The position numbers and the translations under genes were made by a program. A stretch of DNA of 64,000 bases from Daphnia carinata (taxonomy: Eukaryota > Arthropoda > Branchiopoda > Diplostraca > Daphniidae). Below, one piece after another: positions 46,601 through 58,107 of this stretch (its first letter is position 1; each line of letters starts with the position of its first letter). The stretch covers positions 1,736,001 to 1,800,000 of the forward strand of contig NC_081340.1 in NCBI RefSeq assembly GCF_022539665.2, read 5' to 3'. Under the pieces are notes generated by a model. That model made no database searches and was not told the origin of the DNA. It saw nothing but the letters and a program-made list of their open reading frames with translations.

Positions 46601-47572
46601 GATCAAAAGGTTAGCACATTGGCTATTAATAATGCATGGTAAGCTAAAAACTAGTATAATACCTCAAAGTTGTAAGGGCATCCGGATTTTGATGCAAAAT
46701 CTCTCTATAACGAATAAAAGACGAAATGTCAGTGGTTGATGTCTTACTGAATGAATAATCATTACTTACAGTATATCCGAATGGACATTTCGTTCCGCTT
46801 ACCGATGATTGCTATAGACGTACAAAGGGAAACATATTCAAATGATCATCAGTAGACCAAATGTTAAGACAAATACGACATAGAGTATCAGAAGGTCCAG
46901 CATGTTAATAAATAAAACTATTGAACAAAAAAACAGACCTTATTGAATCCCCATGGGCATCCACTTCCAGGATCGTTATTCTGCAAAACATTGATTGAAT
47001 CAACATTTAAAAAAAAATTGCACTGTGAGCATGATAAAAACAATAATTCACCTTAAAGCCGTGAGGACATTGTCCATCGTTGAATCCCGATTTCTGACGT
47101 ATGATAAAACACACATGCATTGTGAATCGAATTTTTATTAATAAAATCAAAAATCTTTACCGGATATCCGTAAGGACACTTGCTCATGCTTCTGGAACCA
47201 ACGGATTTCTTTATTTTCAAAAACAAACAAAATAAAAATAAAAAAAAATAAAAAATTAAAAAAAAAATACGTTGAATTCTATTTCTTATTAATTATTGCT
47301 TAAAACTTACCGAATATCCGTAAGGGCATCCTGCACCCTTTTCAACTCCTCCAATGGCACCATGGCCCTAAATTATTTAAAGAAAATCACATTTCACTCG
47401 TAACGTATTTCAAGAAGATGCCATAAGAATAAAAATACAAAAAATTTATAAATCTCACATGATGAGGATTAGCCCCGGAACGATGACTGTAGGGGCAGTT
47501 ATGGGCGTTCCCAATCGCTGCCAGGCAGACAGCAATCAAAATGAGAATTTTCGCAATGCTCATGGCGTTCAT
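40158..47572 (-). CDS. Secreted CPxG micro-exon-array protein with C-terminal globin-fold domain
   Basis: Fifty-nine exons, all phase 0, give a protein of about 1,001 residues. Exon 1 (47459-47572) is a signal peptide (MNAMSIAKILILIAV..., cleavage probably after GNA) followed by NCPYSH. Exons 2-57 are micro-exons of 33-57 bases (one of 75), each encoding a variable start and then CPxG, for example KGLVEGSKCPFGYT. Introns are about 60-130 bases. Exon 58 (40669-40791) has three CPY motifs and a His-rich start. Exon 59 is a globin domain. About 62 Cys-Pro pairs in all, normally one Cys per repeat, so disulfides within a repeat are not possible. CP dipeptides are the core of heme-regulatory motifs in other proteins, which together with the globin suggests heme handling; that is inference. 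No known family was recognised for the array. The strict exon-repeat correspondence and hierarchical order are described in the findings. Confidence 0.85.
40669..42867 (-). repeat. Third 18-19-exon higher-order block of the CPxG array
   Basis: It starts with the exon ending SKSRCPYRYP (42820-42867), then three 6-exon modules. Each module runs: ..DGxCP, GSGxxCP, a Q-S/M-V-xGTxCP-type exon, a longer GCPxxFK exon, a short 11-residue GCPLGxK exon, and G-LVEGSKCPFGY. The last module ends in the enlarged exon 58. Confidence 0.75.
42938..45017 (-). repeat. Second higher-order block of the CPxG array
   Basis: It starts with the exon ending SKMSKCPYGYP (44967-45017), followed by KSGFNDGVCPHGFK and the same module order. 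It ends with KPTDAAHKCPYSHS (42938-42979), whose CPYSH resembles the signal-peptide exon. It includes the fused exon at 43712-43786. Confidence 0.75.
43712..43786 (-). CDS. Fused micro-exon carrying two CP repeats
   Basis: 75 bases, 25 codons: REDAAAPGCPHNFK joined directly to KGVSGCPLGIK. In the other modules these two repeats are separate exons with an intron at exactly this K|K border, so one intron has been precisely lost here. Confidence 0.8.
45090..47208 (-). repeat. First higher-order block of the CPxG array
   Basis: It starts with KSVGSRSMSKCPYGYP (47161-47208) then KSGFNDGQCPHGFK, and follows the same 6-exon module order. It ends with KAVAPFTKCPYGYM (45090-45131). Confidence 0.75.
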
Positions 47573-47665
47573 TCAAAATTAACTTTTCAAAAAATTCTTC
47601 CAATTCGTGGTTGGATGGTCTCTTGTAGTCGGACCAATATCTGAAGCTACACATCTTCATTTTCG

Positions 47666-47674
47666 CTTTATATA
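47666..47674 (-). promoter_or_regulatory. TATA box of the CPxG-globin gene
   Basis: TATATAAAG about 95 bases upstream of the ATG, within a G/C-rich flank (GGCCGGG). No hypoxia-response cluster was noticed nearby. Confidence 0.5.
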
Positions 47675-49644
47675 CCCGGCCCGCCTCTCTCTCCAAAAAT
47701 GCACAGTCGAAACTGTATTTCCACATCATCTTCGGCAGCCAATCTAAGAAATCGATCGGTCAAGTTTTCGAGTATCCTGTTGAGTCGTTATTTGTCTAGA
47801 GGCTTCGGATGGATGTTTGTCTAAAGCAACTGATAAAAACTGATGGTACGCCTTCTTCTTTTTTTTCTTTTTTTGCTTTCTGTGATTTCTTTCAAATGTT
47901 TCGAGAGGATGTACTAAAGCAAGTAATCGTTTTCTTACGACGCACATTTCTTTTTCTGTGCCACCAATCGTTTTGCAACGGGGCAGTCCACCAGTCCACC
48001 ACCGCTTATATAACTAAACTATCAAAATGAATTCATTTTAATGTTGCCATTCATATTTAAAGTGGCAACCCCCCATTGCGTTCCTTTGTTTTTAAATACA
48101 AGTTAGGGAATTGCAAAAATATTAAATAGGCCTACTTTTTATAAATCATGGGCTATTGGAAAAGCAAACATTGCTAAATAAACTATGAAAGGATGATTAC
48201 CCATTAATTAATAAGCCGGATCTCGTTGGCTTTCCGTTGGTTGTTCTCGAAAGGCGTGGGTCAACGCTATCGCGCCAAAGTTTATCTCGTCCTTGCCCAG
48301 TTAAGTTTCGTCAGAACAGCTGTTGTCCTCTGTAACCTACAAGGAATTTGAGCTATTTTTTTTAAAACTTTAAAAACAAATAAATACATTTTCTGTTTTG
48401 TAGAAGAAGACGAAAAAAGTGTCATGACAAGTACGACGTCACATGCAGTAAATGCGTCTTAGAAATGTAGCTCAATCATCGCCCCAACTAAACAAGTTAG
48501 CTCGTGGTTTCTGAAGAATATTTATCAGAACTATTCTAAAGAAAATTGAAGCAGTTGTCTATGGAACGAGAGTTAAGAAATGATTCAGCAAAATGAAACT
48601 CCCAATACGCCTTCGTTCATGATTGCTTCACCGATACGTATTCGTCTATCTTATGTTTTAAGCAAAGGATAAAGGTCATGGGAAGATAAATAACGGAATT
48701 AAATCTAAGTCTTACCGACAAATGTAGCGAACTTATATAACACAAAATGAAAATGTGTGGTCCTTAATTTAGTTCTGGCATTCAGATGTTTGCTGCATCC
48801 AGGGTGGAATAGGACATTTGATTTCACTCAATTTAAGTCTAAGAATTGACCCAGAACAAGCCAATCTCTTTCCACTGAGTGATTCGAACCTATAACGATG
48901 TGAATCCCCAACGTTTTATGTGACAGACGGGTTGGTTGACAAATACATCTTGGTCAGATGTCTACACAAAAACAGGGCTAACGGCTAAGAACCGAATTTA
49001 GCCCAGCGTTCTAATTAATTTGAAGTGCATGCTAAATTTTATAACTAGAGAACTAAATACATTGAAATTTGGTAACCGCCAGAGGCCCATAAACGGACAA
49101 CCAGCACCAAAAATGTGATATCAATTACATTTCCTCTTTCATATATTGAATGAATTTGGTAGTAATGCAGTTTGATTTAAGATGATATTTCTCATATCTG
49201 GGGAGGAGGTACTCATTATGAATACACCCTTTGTACTATGAGAAGCATTTTTACCGTTTGTAAGATTTAGAATATCCATGGACTCGAACCACTGACTTTC
49301 ACCGCCTCACGCCAAGGTGTTAACCACAATGCCATGGCATTACCGTAATACACTCGCCAAGCAAACGTTTTGTTTCTCGATAATATTGTATGTCTCCTGG
49401 AAAAATTCAGTGAATATGTAATTATTTATGCAAGCTGACATTTCGTATCATTCTCATTTTCATTCATAGCAAATAAATTGATGAACATAGACTTATAGAA
49501 CTAACGAAATTACAGAAATGTAATACGGCATGCATCTATAAATGCCATAATAGGCCGAAACGGATGGCACAAAACTACAACGAGAAGAATGATTAATCGA
49601 AAACATACCTTCCCAAAAATTATGACCTGTCTTTTATTTTAGTT
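47675..49644. other. Intergenic stretch upstream of the CPxG-globin gene
   Basis: About 2 kb without a recognisable protein gene. It contains one tRNA-like relic at 49272-49340. It is the shared flank of the CPxG-globin gene (start side) and the HAAO gene (end side). Confidence 0.5.
49272..49340 (-). pseudogene. Degenerate tRNA-like sequence
   Basis: The minus strand shows GGCATTGTGGTTAACACC (A-box-like) and GTGGTTCGAGTCC (B box), with acceptor ends that pair poorly. Probably a tRNA pseudogene. Confidence 0.4.
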
Positions 49645-50817
49645 TCAAAGAAGCTTCTCCATATTATTCTTTGGCGTTGGCATGGCAACAGACATGATCA
49701 AACAGGTATCCAACTGGCGCGTCAGCTTGAACGCTTCTCCTGACGGAACGAGAAGGCTGTCGTCGGTTTTGAGAGTTATTTCTTTGCCATTTACAGTAAC
49801 AGATGATTCTCCTTCCTGTGTACAAATGGAGTGAATCGAATTTGCAATAAAAGAAAAAACAGCAAATATTTTTTTAAATATTACCAATTGCCACAACCAT
49901 GTTTCATAGGTGGTGGCTTGAAAGTCATCGATTCCTTTGCCATAAACAACAATGTCCGATTGATAATTAATGTTGTCAAACAGCTTCTTTTTGCCTTCTT
50001 TCTGGATTTCAGCTCGGTGTAACGCAAGCCAGCCTTTCAAGTCGAAAGGGTTTTCCACCTCTCGGTTGGAATCTGGTTTGTAAGGCGGATTCTCCGGAAT
50101 AGTTCCCGGAATAGGACGGCCCGTTCGGCATTGTTCCGATGCAAAAAATTCTTTGATGACGGGCACTAGCTGAACACCTAGATCGTCGCAATAGAACCAT
50201 TTTTCAAAAAGCCCTTCGGTTGAGTCGTTCACAAAATATCTGAAAAGGCAAAATTCCCTCAACTGTCAGCGAGTGATTTTTTTCCAAACAAAAGGAAGGC
50301 TGGAAACAATTCAATCACCTCAGGCAGTCTAGTTCATGTGTAGCTCTTTCTCTTTCAATGACCAATCCAATGGTATCCTCTTTCCTTTGAGGTGAATGTG
50401 GAATTTTTCCCGGCAATAGAAATATCTTGTGTAAAATGAAAAAAACATGAGAAAACTTGTGTGAAGAAAACGTCGAAAATGGGGATTTCCGGCACCAACA
50501 ATTTGTATTTCTTACCTCACCCTCTTGAATGGGGACTGTTTTAAACTTCCCTTTTTCTTGTATAATTAACTCCATTGCTCCCTTTTTCATGTAAAATAAT
50601 TCCTCGCCTTCTTCCAGGTGGAAATCTTTACGTTGGTTGGGCCCTCCGACGAAGAAAACTTTCAATTGCTGTTCATGCCTGTACAAATGGAAACTGACAC
50701 TAGTTTTATGGCAATCACATCATGGTTGACTTACATGAGTTTGTTGCAAACAGGCGGCAAGAAAAAGTCTTTATTTTCCTCAATCCACTCATTAATGTTA
50801 TAACACTCGGCCGCCAT
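49645..50817 (-). CDS. HAAO: 3-hydroxyanthranilate 3,4-dioxygenase
   Basis: Kynurenine-pathway enzyme that opens the ring of 3-hydroxyanthranilate to give the quinolinate/NAD precursor; cytosolic, Fe(II)-dependent cupin. Exons 50735-50817, 50516-50678, 50319-50425, 49885-50239 and 49645-49815; 292 residues against 286 in human. Motifs: [30 protein letters not shown] (His and Glu iron ligands) and [10 protein letters not shown] (third His). Then [23 protein letters not shown] and the C-terminal cupin half [13 protein letters not shown]. As in other animals, the bacterial rubredoxin-like second metal site is absent. All residues expected for activity are present. Confidence 0.96.
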
Positions 50818-51445
50818 TTTCGTCTGTAATATTCGTGCACTTCACTCGACTTACAGCTCTCGGGACGAGACTGGCACAAAAACATATTTGCTTTACCGAA
50901 ACAGAGACCCTGAAATATTTTCACCGTCACAAACAGTCCCACCGCTCAAGGTTAAAAAGGAGAAAATCTCAGGGAACAATCGCCTAAGGTCTTGATCGCC
51001 CATCCTCTCTCAATGCATGCTTTCAAATTTGGCGTTGCGAGGCCACGTGTACAATAAAGGCGAATAGAAATGGAATGCAATTTCAAGAGTTCAGCAGCAA
51101 AGTGTTCTGGCTCTTGAGAAAAAAAAATTAATTACGCTTAACATCCAAGTGTTTTGCATTCTGTGGCAGGGGCACCAATACATACTTTTTAAGTTTATGG
51201 TTATCACTTATGAGAAGACAAATCGAAAATTATCTCTGAAAAATCTCTACTAGAAAAGTGGCTTCCTTTTTCTTGGAAGAAACAACGAAGAGAATAAATT
51301 ACCGCACGGAATTTCGCCATCTGTCGTTGTTTTTTCTTGTTGCACATCCACTTTTCGTATTACCCTTTATGAAGCAAAACGTCGTAATGCCGTTGATGTA
51401 TTCAAAGCAGAATACAGCCTTCCCCATTATTATTTAGCTTCAGTC

Positions 51446-53032
51446 ATGGGATTCGAACGTTTTGAGATCGTGTTGGAGAACCGTAATGGGATTTTTTACC
51501 CAGGTCAAACTATTATCGGTGTTGTCCACGTATCAAATGCCAAAAGTGAAACTATAAGAGGTAATTATTTAGATATAATATTAATTTTTAAAAATGCGTA
51601 TAAAAAGGTAATTGGAGTGCTCTCCAAAAGGTATTCAAGTTGATTGCAGTGGAGTGGCAGAAGTTCGTATCCCAGGGAAAGATGCGAAAAACACTTACAA
51701 TTCGACAGGATGTGACTTTTACTGCGCGAGAGAACAATATTTCGATTTCAAATTCTCACTAGTCAATCCAGGTAAACGTGAAATGAAAACAGTAAAAATA
51801 TCAACAGGAAAACAATTGAGAACATCATGTTGTGCTTTCTTAGGGCAGCATGCTGTCGAATTGGCGGCAGGTCACCATCAATATCCGTTCACCTTCGTTC
51901 TGCCAACGCAGATCCCTCCGTCGTTCGAAGGACCTTACGGCCATATTCGCTATAATATTCAAGCTGTCGCCCAGCGTACTTGGCTAAAGCGAGAATACGT
52001 TTGCAACAGCAATCTGACTGTCAATGCAATCGTCGATCTCAATACCATGCCCAAGACAGAGGTATAACTTCTATAAATGTTTACTAGTGAATTAAAAAAA
52101 AAAATTACTCATAAAATGAAATTCCATATAGCTACCAGTAAAAAAAATCAAGTCAAAAACACTTGGTTTATTATGTTGCAAATCGGCCCCCATTTCTGCA
52201 CAAGCGCAGATCGAACGCGCTGGCTACGTACCGGGAGAAACGATCATTTTGCACGCACATACCGATAACGAGAGTGGTATATCGATGCGAGGTTCTAAAG
52301 CTCAACTTGTTCAGGTTGGTTACGCATTATAAGGTGCTTTATTCGTCATCAATGCATTTTAATGGCGGCTGGCGGTTGCAGATTACCAAGTTTATCGCTG
52401 AAGGGCAAACGAACTGCGAATCTAAAGTCCTAAAAGCTTACATTCACGAAAGCTTTATTGAAACTGATGTTATGGATAACGTAAAATTCGTTGTTCCTCA
52501 AGTACCACCTTCTACCCTGCCGTTTTGCGGAATCATGGATATATCATACCAAGTTCAAGTGAGCCGTTTGATTTTAAAAACAAACATGTTTTATTGATAA
52601 TTTTATCATGAAACGATAGTATAGATTTCAAATTTTCATCTTAAATGAAGTGTTCTAGGAAACAGTTCATTTTTTACAAAGTTACGTTATAAGTAACGTT
52701 TACTTTTTTTTATGGGTAAATAGTATATAGTTGACCCTGGTACTTTGTCGATTAACGTGACCATCAACCTTGATCTGGTGATCGGTACGATCCCACTCCG
52801 TTCTCATACGGTCCCAAGCACAACCACAGTGTCAAATAACTCCGTACCTATTCTTGATCATTGGACGATCCCTGACGTCCGTGGAAGTGAATGGGTTCGC
52901 CCGTCTGCTCGTAAGTTGTGTAGTTGCATTGCAATCTATTTTGCTTACAATTAAAAATTTTATTATTTTACTCTTTTACGGCTAGCTCCACCGAGTTACG
53001 AAGAAATTGTTCAAGTCGGAGACGCACGATAG
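51446..53032 (+). CDS. Arrestin-domain-containing protein with C-terminal PPxY
   Basis: Alpha-arrestin, about 355 residues. Exons 51446-51560, 51631-51771, 51844-52061, 52132-52314, 52382-52558, 52724-52910 and 52986-53032. N-terminal arrestin domain: FEIVLENRNGIFYPGQTIIG and YPFTFVLPTQIPPSFEG. C-terminal arrestin domain: LGLLCCKSAPISA then AGYVPGETIIL and PSTLPFCGIMDISYQV. It ends in PPPSYEEIV, a PPxY motif that binds WW domains of Nedd4-type ubiquitin ligases; family members act as adaptors for ubiquitination of membrane cargo. The 72-base intron 51772-51843 is a multiple of three and stop-free, so its retention would add 24 residues. It is convergent with the next gene, with 312 bases between stops. 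Confidence 0.9.
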
Positions 53033-53344
53033 GCAGTGAAGTTGTAGACTACTGCTAGTCACATGTTCTTTTTTCTAAATGCATGTCTTATTGAAATTTC
53101 ATAAGATTTTAAGTATCAAATAAAAGACCTCAATTCTAGTCTACCATACCAATTGTTTTACGAGGACGAGATGATATTGAAATCATTGTAATTTTTTCCA
53201 GTAAAATTATGTTTACAATCGAGTCATTGGACGGGAAATCACATTGCCAATGTCCACATAATTAAAAGACACCGTTACGGGAATCAGGTTAAAACAAAAT
53301 CACCAAATAGTTTCATTCACATTTAGCTAAGGGTGAGTCCTTCA

Positions 53345-55410
53345 TCAATCAACAGGACGGTCAATGGCTGCCTTCTCATCCAACTGAAGAAAATCGATGA
53401 TATGTAATTCTGAATAATCTTTGGCACGACAAGGAATTAATGCAATCTGATATTCGTCTGCTCGAACAACTGGACAAAGAAGAGGGCAATGCACATTTGT
53501 GGCATCCAACTGGTACAGCAACAGCGAGCGTGGATGTGTGGGATTTAAGGCGTATTTAAGATCCCAAACCTCAATTTTACCCGACGTATTACAGCTGACC
53601 CAATATTTATCCGATATGATTCTGTATTGTCGATAAAATGAAGACTTTCATAAATAAAAACTGTCTGAAAAGAATAATTTTACGTACTTGACGAAAACAA
53701 TGGAACTGCTGCTTCGGACGCTCCTTATGCAAGTTGTAGTCTCCGTGTCCCACAGCCTGCGCGCGAGAACAATTACAGCGTAAAATTAGAAAATTCTTAA
53801 TTACAGTACAGGAAATTATTACTGGATTTCGTAACGAGAGCCAGCCAATAGCAATCCCTTTCTATAGTCGAACACGCCCATTTCCGAATATGGGATTTGG
53901 ATGGTTTTAAGGATCTCCATGGAAGCGGTGGACCGTATTTGTATTTGGTCACACTTGGCCTCGGTATCACTTATGAGGAGCAAGACATATGCATCGTTTA
54001 CGAAAAGCTGTAGGACTCTAAGTTTTTGGTCGAGTACAATTCGGTGTACTATGGGTATCTCTTCGGAGGGAGACTTGATCAGCCGAAGGGTGATAAAGTC
54101 TTGTTCTGTTGGCTACAAAGCATTATTATTAATGACAATAGTTTCAGTGGGTTACGAGAATTACCGACGACAAGCAAGAAAGCAGCCAATAATTTCCTGG
54201 TGAACCGCCAAGACTGAGACCATTCACCGGAATGTAGTGAGATTCGTAATTGGCAACGTCCATCTCGTCAAGTACCTGAAGCTGTTGCGAAAAAGATTAA
54301 AAAGGAAAAATCACTAACGGAAGTAGCAGCTTTTGTTTAACTAACTGCTTACCAATTCTGTGGTATGTACATTCCATATGCAAATAGAACCTCCAAAGTA
54401 ACTAGCAACGACGATGTCGTCATTAAACTGCAGGCAACGGACCGTGTTGCATCCAAGAAGACGGTTGGTCAACAGCAACGGTTGAAAAATCTTTAAAACA
54501 AAATTATTTCTTGTCAGTCGTGAAACATTGTGCTACAAGTTGTTAACTTACAGCGCTCGTTTCCAACGTCCATCTATTCCAAAATCTTATGCTGCCATCG
54601 CGTTGACCTCTGCCAATCCACCTTTTGTTCATTTCAAAATTGAGACTTCCTCGTATCCAAAAAATACTTTCAATTTCAGGTTGACTAAAATCCGTAAATT
54701 CATTCTTGGAGTGCCGACCTTCTAGCCAATTCCGCCGTAGTTTCTGCAGAGAACATTGGTAGCCTTATGATTTAAGAAATTATTCTAGAAAAAAGCCTAC
54801 CGACACAGAGTTTCCCACCTGCTGGCATAGGGTACGGCAACGAATATAACTTTTTGGAACACTAGAATCCAGAGACCATTTTAAAGCCAAAATTTCTAGC
54901 ATGTCTCTCCATTCCACAGACAACCTTAGCTACAATAACAAAATGATAATATTGGTGTTAATTCCTCAAAATTAAGATATGTTAACATTTCATATCTCGG
55001 ACTGGTTAGATATGGGGCACTAATTACCTCAACAAAGGTGAAATCAATAATTCTCTGGCTAAGTATATTCAATGCTATTCTAAAGCATGCTAATGCAAGT
55101 TAGTTACTACAACACAAAACAAAATACTAAAGATGTAACCTTACATTTCTCTCTAACAGCTTTTTCCATGTTTTTCCATATGTTATATTGTCACGCCACT
55201 GAACTGACACTGCTTCCGAATTCTTCAGGCTATCATAGTCCAAGTAATTGAAAATTTCTTCAACCACATCGTTCATCAGACGTCCTGAAAGCAAATGTAT
55301 AGAAGCATATATTAGTAAATGTAGCATAAGCACTATCCCATCAAGTTAAACTTACTTGAGAGGGAACTTACGATATCAGATTGATACCTTATTTGAATCT
55401 CTTTCGTCAT
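53345..55410 (-). CDS. F-box and WD40-repeat protein
   Basis: Nine exons: 55356-55410, 55145-55284, 54819-54929, 54552-54743, 54353-54490, 54165-54281, 53823-54112, 53688-53756 and 53345-53621; 462 residues, phase consistent. The N-terminal F-box reads LMNDVVEEIFNYLDYDSL...SVQWRD; several WD-type strands follow (GSIRFW, GGSICIW, IQLWD, GKIEVWDLK). F-box proteins bring substrates to SCF (Skp1-Cullin-F-box) ubiquitin ligases; the WD propeller is the substrate-binding part. Which FBXW subgroup it belongs to is not clear. The start at 55410 (MTKEIQ) is chosen because its donor gives the needed phase. Confidence 0.8.
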
Positions 55411-55820
55411 TCTCCATTAACTGGCTTTTAAAAAATTTGCTAAAAATTAAAATCAACACGAATCGTTTCAATCCAGAGAGTAAACACAATTTGGAACATA
55501 AAATCCGGCTGCAAATAAGCCACCCAGCGTTGCCTGTTTCATAAAAACCCAACCTATGCAAGAATGCAATGCGCAAATCAGTAGGCCAGGACGACGACTG
55601 TGTAGAATAAACGTTGTTGGATTATTTTCCGTTATCATTTTGGGGGCTTACAACGTCACCTTATTATCACGTCACTGACGTATGGTAAACAGCTGGTACA
55701 AAAGTGGTTGTTGTAACTCCGGACAGATAAGAATTTTTATGCAAAGACTAGAAACATTTTCTTTTCGATGAAGTGTATCATAATTATAATTATTTATACA
55801 CAGAATAATATACATAATTA

Positions 55821-57129
55821 TTATAGAATTGCAATATCCGCGCAATTCACATATGTTTCCTGATCGCCGCATCCGTAATCTGTTGTACCATCCCCACAAT
55901 CTCCGATTCGGCTACCTTCAATTCGCGCATAAGTATAAAAATTTTTTAGGAAACAAATCGAATTGCAAACAGCATTACAAATAAAATGCAATTGCAATAG
56001 CAAGAAGCAAGGAAAATAACATCTTACCTCCCCTGTAGTACCACTGCAGAACGCAGTTTTCACAAGTGATTTGAGCAGGTAATTGCACCTGAATTGTGAA
56101 TACCACTGCCACGGAATTTTGCTCAACGTTGAATTGAGTCGTTCCGTCCGCTAATGTCAACAAGTTTTGGTTCAAACATTCTTGGGTGACCAACTCTTCG
56201 GACGAGGTCTTAGGACACAGACGGAATTCAAAGAATCCCATATGACTGATGTTTAGGTTGATTGTAACATCAATTAGCTGAAATTAAAAACAAACAAAAG
56301 AAAAAAAAATGGGCCTAATTGAAATTACATGATAATGGCACATGTAATGTATTAGAAATGTTGTTTCAAAATTAAATTTCTAGTCCTTACACTTCCTTGT
56401 TCGTAGATTCTACCAATCGTCCCTGTGCCATACAGTCCTCCTTCGTCATTGTTGCGAGGTCGAGGATCGCTCCAGATATCACCACACTCACCACACCGAC
56501 CTTGATTCACATCATCGTATTGCACCTGTTGATCGTCAATAACAATTTATACATTCTTCTTTAATGGATTGTGCATGGCAAATCGTCAATGTTCTGTCGA
56601 ATAAGGAAAAACTTGATTCGTTTTGTAAATGAATACAAATAATAGTCGCGTAATTAAAAATGAGTAAATTTTCGAACCAAATATCAAATAGAAATGGAAT
56701 TAAGACCATTAGAAATAGAAAATATTGATACTAAACAGCAATAAAAATAAGAACTTATGTCGTACAAAAATAAACTTATATATTCGAAATTGTATTCGAA
56801 ACGATTCAATTTGCAGCTACAACGAACAAGAATAACGAATAAAAATAAGGAAAATTGTTATTCGACGAATAACGAATAAAAATTTTGCATTGTTCTATTC
56901 GAAATTTTTGTTTGACAGAACACTGCAAATCGTGTGTCAAGCGGATCGATTTAAGTACTACCTGCACGTATCCACAGCTGAGAAAATCGTCTGCTGTGTT
57001 GACGGGTGTGTTGAAACCGAATCGCCACATAGACGATCGCTGAGGTGGGTCGAACATCATTCCATGACCGACTACGTTAGATGCTGAAAAGACCAAAGCC
57101 AGGAAGACGGACAAGGTAAATGCTTGCAT
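55821..57129 (-). CDS. AA15-type lytic polysaccharide monooxygenase, copy 1
   Basis: Secreted copper enzyme that oxidatively cleaves chitin or cellulose. Exons 56962-57129, 56391-56525, 56028-56277 and 55821-55915; 215 residues. After a 21-residue signal peptide the mature protein begins with His (VVG | HGMMFDPPQRSSMWRFGF), the first ligand of the histidine brace. The second is in ISHMGFFEFRLCP. Cys-rich GRCGECGD, TCENCVLQWYYR and GCGDQETYVNCADIAI complete the AA15 pattern of arthropods. No carbohydrate-binding module follows. Confidence 0.92.
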
Positions 57130-57474
57130 GTTGCTGCTTGTCTAAATTGGTTCCTGCTAGAAAAATAATTAGGAGAACTCAATGTGCAGTGAACCTTAGG
57201 GAACAAAATTTAAACGGCTGATGAGCTAGTTTCAGTTGCCCAAAGCTTTTTATGGGATTAACGTCAGGTTTCTTATCTAACCAGCTTGTATAATAAGTAT
57301 ATTTTATTTTGTTTTGCTTATTTTTTTATCATGAGACTGTTTGTACCCAACTGTTAATCTAATGTCAGTCATTCCCGGTTCCAATAAAGCATACACGTAG
57401 CACGATGCTTACCCCAGACATTGATCGACACGAAGTGATCTCTTTTTCGGAGGAGATGATGACCTAAAAAACTG

Positions 57475-58107
57475 ATGTATGCAATTTGCGTGTTGTTTTT
57501 CAAATTGTTGGGAGCAACGCTTTTTTATTCGATTTTTATGAAAATCGGAACCGGTGTTGAATTTAAACGCGAATTAAATGGTAAACTCAACTCATCAGTC
57601 ATAGTCTGGAGTTACATAAAAATCAAAATGAAATGTTTCTGGTGGCAGTGTACTACTGATACGTTTATCTTTATTTTTTGTTTTGTGGTGAGGTGAGGAG
57701 ATACAATCACACACAAAGAAGGTACCAAACTTAGCGCTATCTCATTGGTGTCTAGATAAGTAAGCAAAGATTTGTGCGTTGAAAAGCGTTACATAGCATG
57801 AAAAGAATGAATAAATAATACCGAAGACAGTTCGATTTACAACATAGAATTGAATTCGGTGGTAACTATATTTAACACACTACTTGCCATTTTGGATTTT
57901 GATAGCTCTGTCGGTAACCGAAAACGAATCAAATACAAGCACTTTTTTTCCTGATCTAATCCTAGAAAACGCCAAAAAGTTCTATACTTGATTTGTAATT
58001 TACGAAGTCAGAGACATGCAACATAGGACGATGTAAATACTTTACTTGAACTATTGAATCTGGGTTGTTCAATGAAAGTGTATAGTAACAATGGCGTATT
58101 TTCCTAT
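57475..58107. other. Gap between the two LPMO genes
   Basis: No gene recognised; both LPMOs are on the minus strand and this holds the upstream region of copy 1 and downstream region of copy 2. Confidence 0.5.

Noticed and set aside
40863-47367. The regularly spaced short repeats as a CRISPR-like or satellite array
   Set aside because: The repeats vary in sequence and length, have splice sites at both ends, keep phase 0 and encode CPxG; they are exons.
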